From contig JAKVHY010000012.1 in NCBI GenBank assembly GCA_023284085.1, positions 1 to 64,000 of the forward strand: a DNA stretch of 64,000 nucleotides, in the 5' to 3' direction. The translations under genes were made by a program, and so were the position numbers. Under the pieces are notes generated by a model, which was given only the letters and a program-made list of their open reading frames with translations, did not search any database and was not told the origin of the DNA. Shown here piece after piece: positions 26,983-35,541 of this stretch. This stretch comes from Shewanella benthica. Its GTDB lineage: Bacteria; Pseudomonadota; Gammaproteobacteria; Enterobacterales; Shewanellaceae. How positions within the stretch are numbered: the stretch's first letter is position 1; every line of letters begins with the position of its first letter.

Positions 26983-29900
26983 ATGAAGAAGTCAATGCTA
27001 TGCGTTGCCATCACCAGTGCTATCGCACTCAGTGGTTGTGGTGCCGGAGAGGAGCCCTATAAGGAGCTTCCCAAGGATGAGAAACAGCTCACTACGGCTG
27101 CTATCGATAAGGCGAGTGAGCGTCAGTATCTGTATATTCGTAGCGTGGGTAAGGCACCTCGTTACGCCGCCGCTATTCGTGGTTTCTCACAGGGCGATCC
27201 AAAACTCGTGACCCTACGCAGGACTGAGAATGGTATTCAGGTGCGTCAACTCGATCGTGATGCCATCGGCTTGGGCCATGATACTCGTTATAGTGATGAT
27301 TATAACAAGGCACCAGTATTAACCATACCTGGTGAGTATATCGATTATAGATGTACCGAAGACAAGTGGCGTGAGTGTATCAATGTCGAACAAGAAAATA
27401 CCGACGCCGATCTGAAATGGCAGGACAAAAAATACTTTGTGCCTGATTTCGCCCAAGCGAAGATCGCCGAAATGAGCTATACCGATCTGGTCACCTTTGG
27501 CCAATGTGTGACCGAGACCGAAGCTCCGCGTCTGGTCAATTCCGGTGATTGGAAAGGCTACGAGATGGATCTTGCCAAGGGGGTGATCAACTTCGAGATT
27601 GAACACACCTATCAGGCTGACTCAAGTTGCCTCTATGATTTTTATCGCGGTAGCTTCGATAACTTGTCTTTCACCACCACAGAGTATATCTCGATTGTGG
27701 CGATCGATGAGCTTGCCAGCCAAGATTACCAGACAATACCTTACAGCGAAGATGAGAACGGCAGCTACGGTTTCTTCAGAACGACTCACTCCTATCGTGA
27801 TGCGACCGATAGCGCGGGAGTAGATGGTTATGTTCGCAGCTATTTGAACCGCTTCAATCCGGCCAAGGAGTCGATTACTTATTACCTGAGTAATAACTTC
27901 TTCCTGCCGCAGAATAAGCCATATCTGGATGCAGCCAATCAAACCATTACAGCGCTGAATATCGAGAATAAGCTGTTTAATACCGGCTTCCCCGAGCTCA
28001 AGCTTGAGCAGGCGGATGAAAAACGTCATGGTGACTTGCGTTACAGCAACATCACCCTGTTCGATGAGCCTCTGGACAATGGTCTGGCGGGTTACGGCCC
28101 TTCTGCGGCTAACCCGCTTACCGGTGAGATTGTCAGCGGCCGGGTAAACCAATACAGCTCTAACTTGAAGCAAGGTTCGGTACGCTACTATCGCCAGGTG
28201 CGTCTCGATTATAACCGTGGCAAGCTAGATGCGGCCTCGGCGACCGAGCTGACCGGTGTGACTTACAGAGGTGTTAATACAGGTGTCGTCACTGAGCCTG
28301 AAGTGACAATGCCGACGACTGATAACGGCATGTTGTCCAAGTCGGTCGAACAACTGGTTTCAGTCGCTCCTATTTCGCCATTTAAAACAGTGGATAACAG
28401 CTTCGATGCGCTTGCCAGCTTAGATGCTGATACCCAGGCCTTCTGGTCTGAGAACTCCATGATGCATGTGGACACAGTCTTTGCCGAAGGTGGCAAGAAT
28501 CGTGAACTGCCACGGGGTATCAAGGGTCATAGAATTGACTGGACCAATGCTCAGATGTGGGTCGATGGCGATGTTGGCGGTAAGCTGATTGCCTTCGAGA
28601 AGATGCCTGTCTCTTTGCAGGACACCTTGACGACTCAGCTGGCTGCCCAGGGATTTGCTGGCACGCTGAGCCATGAGTTAGGCCATAACTTCGGTCTGCG
28701 TCATAACTTTGCCGGTAGCCGCGATGCGGCTAACCTCTTCACTCAGGCCCAGCTGGATGAATTGAGTGGTGCTTTGACTGCGGCGGGTTATCCGACCCTG
28801 AACGCCAAGGCTGAGTTTGCCAGCCAGATGGACTATAACGTCAACCGTTTCGCTACCTTGCTGCAGCCCTATGATTTGGCGGCACTGCGTTTCGGTTATG
28901 CCCGTGAGGTTGAGCTCAACCCGGCAGAAGACATGGTCGCCGAGGTTGCTCAGGCTAAACTTGATGGCACCTTGGTCAAACGTGATTTTGTGTCGCTCAA
29001 AGCAGAAGATGAGCTACGTCGTCAGGAGCTGGCCGCAGGCATAGTCAACGGCGAGACCAAGTTTGGTTCCCTCTACAGCGTGGCGCAGAATAATGACCTG
29101 CGTTATTACGCCTACTGCACCGACGGTCATGTGAGCCTGAACAGTAACTGTAACCGCAGCGATGCTGGCGAGACTCTGGATGAGATCACCGAGTTCTATA
29201 TCGATAGATATCAGGACAGCTACGAGACCAGTAACCTGCGTCACAACCGTCAGACCCTGTTCGAAGATAACAGCCTGAGCTACACGGTGCGCCGTAAGCA
29301 TCAGTTCGATGAAATTCGTCAGTTTATCGAAGATGTCACAGGTATCGAAGACAGAAATGGTTTAGCCGAAAACTCCATTGCCACCTGGTGTGAGAGCAAT
29401 CCTAGTGCCTGGTATTGCAGCTATCAACGCTCGGTAGATATGTCTGCGGACTTGTTCCTTAACTTGGTCGGTGAGAATGATGCCACGGTCAATGTCACCT
29501 TTAATTGGATTAAGGATGGTACGCCAGCTTTGACACAAAGCTATAACTTCGCCAAGTTGTTGGAGCAGTATCGCTCCAAGAGTGGTGATATGACTAACTC
29601 GTTAGCACTGGGTGAGGTGATCAGTAAGTTCTCTGACTCACCTGAAGCCTTGAAGGAGTTGATTCTCAAGTACGGCATCACGCCGGATTACCAGGATCAA
29701 CTGACACCAGAAGTGGTGTTTTCAGGTCGCCTGCTTAACGGTATCAAGGCGCCTGCTTCTTCGCCTAACCACCCTTATGTCAACGAGCGTGACGTGTTGG
29801 GTGTTTGGCCCGACAAACTGCTAGCGGTCCGTGCCTTAGTGTCGCGCACCACAGCGCGCAGCACTACCGGCCGTGGACATAGAGCCTTGGTAGATATGCC

Positions 29901-30471
29901 TGCCGTTGAGCCTGTGTTTAAGGGCATGCTATGCAAGATGGTGATGGGTGACGGGACTGGTTATACCATGATCACCGAGCAATGCGATCTAGACGAAAAA
30001 GTCACTAAATACCTGCCTGAGTTTACCGATTTTGCCAAGCAGAGTATCGAGCCTTTGCCTAACTATGATCGCTCGGTATCGCGCTACTTTGGTTTCGACA
30101 CAGTTAACGGTCAGCCAAAAGGCAGAAGTAACCTGTTGGAGATGATGCTGCGTCAGGTGGTATTAGCCTCCGTTGATAGCGATTATCAAGGTGAGCAAAA
30201 AGCCCGAGTATGGCGCGAGTATGTAGGGATCCACCTGGCAGGGCCTTCAATGGATAAGCAGGCCGAGGTGACGCTGAATGGCCGTATCTATGTGGCAACG
30301 TCTGAGAATACGCTTGCCCTGGCATTGATAAATCGTATCGACGAGCTCGAGGCTGCAATAGAGCAGTTTAAAGACATTGATGTCGATAATGTTAAAACTG
30401 CCGTGGCTAAATTTAAAACACAGCTCGATAGAGATCGTCTGGTACTGACTTATTTGCCGGTACTGGACTAG
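26983..30471 (+). CDS. Large zinc-dependent metalloprotease lipoprotein
   Basis: The 1162-aa protein has a lipoprotein signal with Cys19 (IALSGC) and an extended metzincin-type zinc site HELGHNFGLRH at 564-574 (His564, Glu565, His568, His574), followed by FAGSRD and a downstream SQMDYN that may serve as the Met-turn. The long N-terminal part and helical C-terminus resemble the bacterial zinc-metalloprotease lipoproteins annotated with DUF5117/DUF4953-type domains. Codons are richer in G and C than the preceding gene. The protein is presumably anchored to the outer membrane; its substrate is unknown. A strong terminator follows. Confidence 0.88.
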   Translation: MKKSMLCVAITSAIALSGCGAGEEPYKELPKDEKQLTTAAIDKASERQYLYIRSVGKAPRYAAAIRGFSQGDPKLVTLRRTENGIQVRQLDRDAIGLGHDTRYSDDYNKAPVLTIPGEYIDYRCTEDKWRECINVEQENTDADLKWQDKKYFVPDFAQAKIAEMSYTDLVTFGQCVTETEAPRLVNSGDWKGYEMDLAKGVINFEIEHTYQADSSCLYDFYRGSFDNLSFTTTEYISIVAIDELASQDYQTIPYSEDENGSYGFFRTTHSYRDATDSAGVDGYVRSYLNRFNPAKESITYYLSNNFFLPQNKPYLDAANQTITALNIENKLFNTGFPELKLEQADEKRHGDLRYSNITLFDEPLDNGLAGYGPSAANPLTGEIVSGRVNQYSSNLKQGSVRYYRQVRLDYNRGKLDAASATELTGVTYRGVNTGVVTEPEVTMPTTDNGMLSKSVEQLVSVAPISPFKTVDNSFDALASLDADTQAFWSENSMMHVDTVFAEGGKNRELPRGIKGHRIDWTNAQMWVDGDVGGKLIAFEKMPVSLQDTLTTQLAAQGFAGTLSHELGHNFGLRHNFAGSRDAANLFTQAQLDELSGALTAAGYPTLNAKAEFASQMDYNVNRFATLLQPYDLAALRFGYAREVELNPAEDMVAEVAQAKLDGTLVKRDFVSLKAEDELRRQELAAGIVNGETKFGSLYSVAQNNDLRYYAYCTDGHVSLNSNCNRSDAGETLDEITEFYIDRYQDSYETSNLRHNRQTLFEDNSLSYTVRRKHQFDEIRQFIEDVTGIEDRNGLAENSIATWCESNPSAWYCSYQRSVDMSADLFLNLVGENDATVNVTFNWIKDGTPALTQSYNFAKLLEQYRSKSGDMTNSLALGEVISKFSDSPEALKELILKYGITPDYQDQLTPEVVFSGRLLNGIKAPASSPNHPYVNERDVLGVWPDKLLAVRALVSRTTARSTTGRGHRALVDMPAVEPVFKGMLCKMVMGDGTGYTMITEQCDLDEKVTKYLPEFTDFAKQSIEPLPNYDRSVSRYFGFDTVNGQPKGRSNLLEMMLRQVVLASVDSDYQGEQKARVWREYVGIHLAGPSMDKQAEVTLNGRIYVATSENTLALALINRIDELEAAIEQFKDIDVDNVKTAVAKFKTQLDRDRLVLTYLPVLD

Positions 30472-30545
30472 ACGCTAAGTTATACCGATTGCTTTCGGGT
30501 GAGGCTCACGCGCCGTGAGCTATCATAAAAGAAGTGACCCCAAAT

Positions 30546-30581
30546 GCCGCCGTGGAACCTTATCCACGGCGGTATTTTTAT
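30546..30581 (+). terminator. Terminator after the metalloprotease gene
   Basis: The stem CCGCCGTGG/CCACGGCGG with an 8-nt loop is followed by TATTTTTATT. Confidence 0.88.
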
Positions 30582-30711
30582 TGGGGGAGTCCGTCTAGGG
30601 CTTGTTACTACGCCATCTAATCAAGTTTGAGAGTAATACCATTCTGAGTCAGTATCTGATCACTCAGCGGAAGTTCAAAGCTCTGTAGGCAAGGTCTATC
30701 ATTGCAGCCAC

Positions 30712-30737
30712 AAAAAAGCCGCAACGAGTGCGGCTTT
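30712..30737 (-). terminator. Terminator after rho
   Basis: Read on the minus strand, the stem AGCCGCA/TGCGGCT with loop CTCGT is followed by TTTTTT. Hairpin and flanks match the LysR terminator at 25269-25297. Confidence 0.85.
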
Positions 30738-30788
30738 GTTATAGTGAGTTCTAATCGCTATGTATTACAAGGAATAGAGGAAAAGGGT

Positions 30789-32057
30789 TTAGCCTTTACC
30801 GCCGCCTCTCATTGCGTTGAAGAACTCTTCGTTAGTCTTGGTTAAGGCTAGCTTGTCGATAAGGAATTCCATGGCTGAGACTTCATCCATTGGATGAAGG
30901 ATCTTACGTAGGATCCACATCTTCTGTAGCTCCTCAGGAGTCGTGAGTTTCTCTTCACGACGAGTACCAGAGCGGTTGAAGTCGATAGCAGGGAAGACAC
31001 GCTTCTCGGCTGCTTTACGGGACAGGTGTAACTCTTGGTTACCAGTACCTTTAAACTCTTCGTAGATGACTTCATCCATCTTAGAGCCTGTATCGACAAG
31101 TGCCGTAGCGATAATAGTTAAGCTACCACCATGTTCGATGTTACGTGCTGCACCGAAGAAGCGCTTAGGACGGTGTAGGGCGTTAGCATCGACACCACCG
31201 GTAAGTACTTTACCCGATGATGGAATCACTGTGTTGTATGCACGAGCAAGACGAGTGATCGAATCCAGCAGGATAACCACGTCTTTCTTATGTTCAACTA
31301 AGCGTTTGGCTTTTTCGATAACCATCTCGGCTACCTGTACGTGACGGCTGGCTGGCTCATCGAAGGTTGAAGCTATGACTTCACCTTTAACCATGCGCTG
31401 CATCTCGGTAACTTCTTCCGGACGCTCATCGATAAGCAGCACCATCAATACCACATCTGGATTATTGTGGGTGATGCTTTGAGCCATGTTCTGTAGCAGT
31501 AATGTCTTACCAGCCTTTGGCGGCGCAACAATCAGGCCACGTTGACCCTTACCGATTGGTGAACATAGATCGAGAATTCTTGAAGTAATATCTTCGGTCG
31601 AACCATTACCACGTTCCATACGCAGGCGCTCTTCGGCATGCAGTGGGGTCAGGTTTTCGAATAAGATTTTGTTTCGGGAGTTTTCAGGCTTGTCATAGTT
31701 GACTTCAGATACTTTCAGTAGCGCAAAATAACGCTCACCCTCTTTTGGTGGTCTGATCTTACCAAAGATGGTATCACCGGTTCGCATGCTGAAGCGACGG
31801 ATCTGACTCGGAGACACATAGATGTCATCTGGGCCGGCAAGGTAAGAAGCATCTCCGCTACGTAGGAAACCAAATCCATCCTGCAGAATTTCGAGTACAC
31901 CACCACCGAAGATATCTTCACCGCTTTTGGCGTGGGCTTTTAGGATTGAAAATATGATGTCCTGCTTACGAGCACGGGCGGTATTTTCAACTTTCATCTC
32001 TTGGGCTAGCTTTACTAAGTCTGAAATCGACGTGTCTTTTAATTCTGATAAATTCAT
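30789..32057 (-). CDS. rho: Transcription termination factor Rho
   Basis: The 422-aa hexameric helicase has an N-terminal helix bundle, the OSB-fold RNA-binding domain (about 50-120: GFGFLRS, the RNP-like motif) and the RecA-type motor with Walker A APPKAGKT (178-185) and Walker [15 protein letters not shown]. Length matches E. coli Rho. It lies downstream of trxA with a 296-bp leader, the same order as E. coli trxA-rho. The leader holds a 10-bp inverted repeat (32222-32256). Confidence 0.98.
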   Translation of the reverse strand: MNLSELKDTSISDLVKLAQEMKVENTARARKQDIIFSILKAHAKSGEDIFGGGVLEILQDGFGFLRSGDASYLAGPDDIYVSPSQIRRFSMRTGDTIFGKIRPPKEGERYFALLKVSEVNYDKPENSRNKILFENLTPLHAEERLRMERGNGSTEDITSRILDLCSPIGKGQRGLIVAPPKAGKTLLLQNMAQSITHNNPDVVLMVLLIDERPEEVTEMQRMVKGEVIASTFDEPASRHVQVAEMVIEKAKRLVEHKKDVVILLDSITRLARAYNTVIPSSGKVLTGGVDANALHRPKRFFGAARNIEHGGSLTIIATALVDTGSKMDEVIYEEFKGTGNQELHLSRKAAEKRVFPAIDFNRSGTRREEKLTTPEELQKMWILRKILHPMDEVSAMEFLIDKLALTKTNEEFFNAMRGGGKG

Positions 32058-32221
32058 CTTGGTGGGTCTTTTTATGCGAGGTAATGCTATTTGTGATCAA
32101 GCGATCATAGAGTGTGTAAGTACAATGTGAATGTTGAACGAATAGCTAGATGTGGGTTAATAGAAAGTGTCTGGTTATTAAAGTAGCACTATAGCGACTG
32201 TGCGTCTAGGATTTTAGTATA

Positions 32222-32256
32222 ACCTGACACAATTTAATAAATAACCTGTGTCAGGT
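32222..32256 (-). promoter_or_regulatory. Inverted repeat in the rho leader
   Basis: The arms ACCTGACACA and TGTGTCAGGT pair perfectly across a 15-nt AT-rich spacer, about 165 bp upstream of the rho start. It could be a repressor site or an RNA hairpin involved in rho autoregulation; the sequence shows only the symmetry. Confidence 0.5.
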
Positions 32257-32319
32257 ATCACTATATCCCCAGTATCTGCAGCATTTTCACGCTTTTCGTA
32301 CAGACGGCATGCAGCTGGG

Positions 32320-32344
32320 AAGCCTATATTTTAGATATAGGCTT
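32320..32344 (-). terminator. Hairpin just after trxA, possible weak terminator
   Basis: The 10-bp stem AAGCCTATAT/ATATAGGCTT with a 5-nt loop starts about 10 bp past the trxA stop. It lacks a good T run on the minus strand, so termination may be partial and allow read-through into rho. Confidence 0.4.
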
Positions 32345-32353
32345 TATACTTAA

Positions 32354-32680
32354 TTATAGTTGAGCGTCGATAAACTCTTTTAATTGAGTCTTAGACAGTG
32401 CGCCAACTTTAGTGCCTGCCAATTCGCCGTTCTTAAAAATAAGTAGAGTCGGGATACCACGAACACCATACTTAGCTGGAGTCACGCTGTTTTGATCGAC
32501 ATTGAGCTTAGCGATAGTCACTTTACCCGCATAGTCTTCGGCCACGTCATCTAAGATTGGCGCAATCATTTTACAAGGGCCACACCACTCAGCCCAAAAA
32601 TCAACAACTACAGGAAGTTCTGATTTTATTACGTCATTTTCGAAGCTGTCGTCACTTAAATGTACTATCTTGTCGCTCAT
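32354..32680 (-). CDS. trxA: Thioredoxin 1
   Basis: The 108-aa cytoplasmic disulfide reductase has the active site WCGPCK (Cys33, Cys36), the cis-proline motif RGIPTL and E. coli-like length. It lies upstream of rho and divergent from rhlB, as in E. coli. Confidence 0.96.
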   Translation of the reverse strand: MSDKIVHLSDDSFENDVIKSELPVVVDFWAEWCGPCKMIAPILDDVAEDYAGKVTIAKLNVDQNSVTPAKYGVRGIPTLLIFKNGELAGTKVGALSKTQLKEFIDAQL

Positions 32681-32855
32681 GATGTTCTCCAGTTAGGGTG
32701 CCATCGCTGGTTTGTTAATGGCTTAACCTGTATATTGGGTCTGAAAAATAACTTTTCAAGGCAATTTTAATAACCTTTAAAGGTACTTTTTATAATTAGT
32801 CGCTATTTCAAACGATTGAGTTTCTTATTGCAACCCCAACTGGTATGCTGCCGCT

Positions 32856-34172
32856 ATGAGCGAAACACATTTATCTAATCAGAAGTTTGCCGACTTTTCC
32901 CTTCACGAAGGGATAAAAACAGCACTTAACGAGAGCGGCTTTGAATTTTGCACGCCTATTCAAGCAGCATCAATACCGATCCTTTTGCAGAAAAAAGATA
33001 TCGCGGGTCAAGCACAGACCGGAACAGGAAAGACTTTGGCTTTCCTTGTGGCGACTTTTGAACATCTGCTATCGAGTCCTATTCCTGAAGGTCGTCAGCT
33101 AAATCAGCCGCGTGCTATGATCATGGCGCCGACTCGTGAGCTGGCTATCCAAATCGCTAAAGATGCGACGCTATTGGCAAAACATACCGGTTTGAAAGTC
33201 GGTATTGTCTATGGTGGTGAAAGCTATGAAGTTCAGCGTAAGGTACTAGATAAAGGTATCGATATACTTATCGGTACCACGGGACGTATCATCGATTACG
33301 TTCGTCAGGGCATCATAAATCTGAGTGCGATTCAAGCTGTTGTGCTCGATGAAGCCGATCGTATGTTCGATCTTGGCTTTATTAAAGATATACGCTTCCT
33401 ATTTAGACGTATGCCAGATGCCAAGTCGCGTCTGAACATGCTGTTCTCTGCAACCCTTTCTATGAAGGTGCAAGAGCTGGCTTATGATCATATGAATGAG
33501 CCAGAGAAAGTTGTTATCGCGCCGAACGAAAAAACCTCTAAGAACATTAAGGAAGAAATTTTCTATCCATCTATGGATGAGAAGATGCGCCTGCTATTGT
33601 CACTTATTGAGGAAGACTGGCCAGAGAAGGCGATCATTTTCTCTAATACCAAGCACAGCTGTGAAAATGTCTGGTCTTGGTTATCGGGTGACGGTCACCG
33701 TGTCGGTCTGCTAACCGGTGATGTACCACAGAAGAAACGTATTCGTATTCTTGAGCAGTTCACTACGGGTGAGCTGGATTTCTTAGTCGCTACCGATGTA
33801 GCGGCTCGTGGTCTACATATCTCTGATGTATCACATGTATACAACTATGATCTTCCCGATGACTGCGAAGATTATGTGCATCGTATTGGTCGTACCGGTC
33901 GTGCGGGTAAGAAAGGTGTATCTATTAGTTTCGCCTGTGAAGAATACGCAATGAACTTGCCGGCGATTGAAGAGTTTATTACTCACTCGATACCTGTGTC
34001 TAACTATGACAACACTGCGCTGCTTGAAGATATTCCTGCACCGATCAGAGTTCATAGGAAGCACAATAGTCGTCCTCAAGGACGTGCTGGTTCGGGTCGT
34101 TCAAATGGAAGTCGAAATGGTAATCGTAACAGCGCACCTCGCCGTCACGATAAGACCCGTAGACATTCATAA
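32856..34172 (+). CDS. rhlB: DEAD-box RNA helicase RhlB
   Basis: The 438-aa helicase unwinds structured RNA within the degradosome. Visible motifs are the Q motif (FCTPIQ), Walker A AQTGTGKT (53-60), [17 protein letters not shown], and [10 protein letters not shown]. The C-terminal tail (about 400-438) is basic and rich in Arg, Gly, Ser and Asn, typical of RhlB and suited to RNase E and RNA contact. It is divergent from trxA and followed by gppA after 16 bp. Confidence 0.95.
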   Translation: MSETHLSNQKFADFSLHEGIKTALNESGFEFCTPIQAASIPILLQKKDIAGQAQTGTGKTLAFLVATFEHLLSSPIPEGRQLNQPRAMIMAPTRELAIQIAKDATLLAKHTGLKVGIVYGGESYEVQRKVLDKGIDILIGTTGRIIDYVRQGIINLSAIQAVVLDEADRMFDLGFIKDIRFLFRRMPDAKSRLNMLFSATLSMKVQELAYDHMNEPEKVVIAPNEKTSKNIKEEIFYPSMDEKMRLLLSLIEEDWPEKAIIFSNTKHSCENVWSWLSGDGHRVGLLTGDVPQKKRIRILEQFTTGELDFLVATDVAARGLHISDVSHVYNYDLPDDCEDYVHRIGRTGRAGKKGVSISFACEEYAMNLPAIEEFITHSIPVSNYDNTALLEDIPAPIRVHRKHNSRPQGRAGSGRSNGSRNGNRNSAPRRHDKTRRHS

Positions 34173-34188
34173 AAACTCGCATTAGAAG

Positions 34189-35100
34189 ATGACGACACCT
34201 CGCTATGCCGCTATTACCTTAGGTTCTAATAGTTTTAATATGCTGGTCGCCGAAACAGTGGTAGGCCAGCCCAAAATTATTGCTAAGTACAAGCGTAAAG
34301 TACGTCTAGCCGAAGGGATACAGAACAATGGTTCCCTGAGTGAAGAGGTGTTATTGCGTGGACTGGACTGCTTGTCCATGTTTGCCGAGATGCTCGAGAA
34401 AGAGGGCGTCAATAGCGAGAATATCGCGGTGATAGCGACCGCGACTCTGCGTAATATAGCCAACTCCGATGAGTTTTGTCACCGAGCCTTACCTATCTTA
34501 GGTCATCCCATTGAAATTATCACCGGCATGCGTGAAGCCGAGTTGATCTATCAAGGCATGGTGGCCACGACTTGTGGCGAGGGTCGGCGCTTAGTTATCG
34601 ATATTGGCGGCGCGAGTACCGAATTTATTATCGGTGATGGTGATAAAGTATTATTGAAAAACAGTCTAGCTATGGGCTGCGTCACCTTCAACGAGCACTT
34701 CTTTAATTCATTTCCACTGCAAGAGCTAGATTTCGAAGATGCTAAGTCCCAGGTTAAAAATACACTGGGTGTGCATTTAAACGAACTAAAAACCTTAGGC
34801 TGGCACTGTGTCGTCGGTGCATCCGGTAGCGTGCAATCCGTTGTCGAGCTTTTGAGCCATAGAAACCAATCGACTAGCATTACCCCCTATGTGCTTAACA
34901 AGCTAAAGCAAGAAGTACTGGCACAGTCAGATCTGTCGATGACTGAGATTGTTGGTTTAAATCATGAGAGAGCGCCAACGTTCGCCGCAGGGATCTCTAT
35001 TTTGCTTGCCTTGTTTGAGCTACTAAACATAGAGAAACTAAACCTCTCTGGCGGCGCACTCCGTGAAGGCGTGCTGCAAACCTTAGCCAATCGTCTCTAG
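34189..35100 (+). CDS. gppA: Ppx/GppA-family phosphatase
   Basis: The 303-aa protein has the ASKHA fold of exopolyphosphatase/pppGpp phosphatase enzymes: phosphate loop 1 in TLGSNSFNML (10-19) and loop 2 DIGGASTEF (138-146), plus GASGSVQS and AAGISIL. It is much shorter than E. coli GppA or Ppx (about 500 aa), lacking the C-terminal HD-like domain, so its preference for polyphosphate or pppGpp cannot be told. It follows rhlB, the classical rhlB-gppA arrangement. Confidence 0.85.
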   Translation: MTTPRYAAITLGSNSFNMLVAETVVGQPKIIAKYKRKVRLAEGIQNNGSLSEEVLLRGLDCLSMFAEMLEKEGVNSENIAVIATATLRNIANSDEFCHRALPILGHPIEIITGMREAELIYQGMVATTCGEGRRLVIDIGGASTEFIIGDGDKVLLKNSLAMGCVTFNEHFFNSFPLQELDFEDAKSQVKNTLGVHLNELKTLGWHCVVGASGSVQSVVELLSHRNQSTSITPYVLNKLKQEVLAQSDLSMTEIVGLNHERAPTFAAGISILLALFELLNIEKLNLSGGALREGVLQTLANRL

Positions 35101-35541
35101 ATAAAACCTTGCAAGGGTATTCTTGCCTAATTCACCTTTCTTCCTGGTTCATTAATTTATTCTGCTTATCTGTCAGGCTGTTTATCTGTCGTGCCACACT
35201 TCCTTTGTTCTATTTATACCGATTGATATGATCCCCCTTGTTTGAAACAAAACAGAAACAAGTTAGTTTAAAAAACCACAGTAGATATAAAAAAACATAC
35301 ATCCAACCAAATTGTTAAACTTATTAACAATTATCCTCTTATAAAACTTGAACAAGCTAGATCTATCACTGACATCTGTCTTCAAATCAGCTTGCCACGG
35401 GCTTTTTGTGTATATTGCAGATTGTATAAAATATGTAATGTATGTTATCGTTTTGTTGCGCTTGGTTCACTTTGTACCCAAATCAACTAATAATATTTCT
35501 GCTAAGCGCGTATTCAGAGAAGGTTTAAGGGAGAATGAATT
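35101..35541 (+). promoter_or_regulatory. 441 bp upstream of the first TonB receptor
   Basis: AT-rich, with no gene and no strong hairpin. The segment 35423-35452 (ATTGTATAAAATATGTAATG...) resembles one at 38867-38895 ahead of the second receptor and may contain a shared promoter or operator. AAGGGAG, 8 bp before the ATG, is the ribosome site. Confidence 0.4.

Larger units (their letters stand above)
30472..30788. other. Convergent intergenic region between metalloprotease and rho
   Basis: The 317 bp hold one terminator for each gene (30546-30581 plus, 30712-30737 minus) and no gene. Confidence 0.6.
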
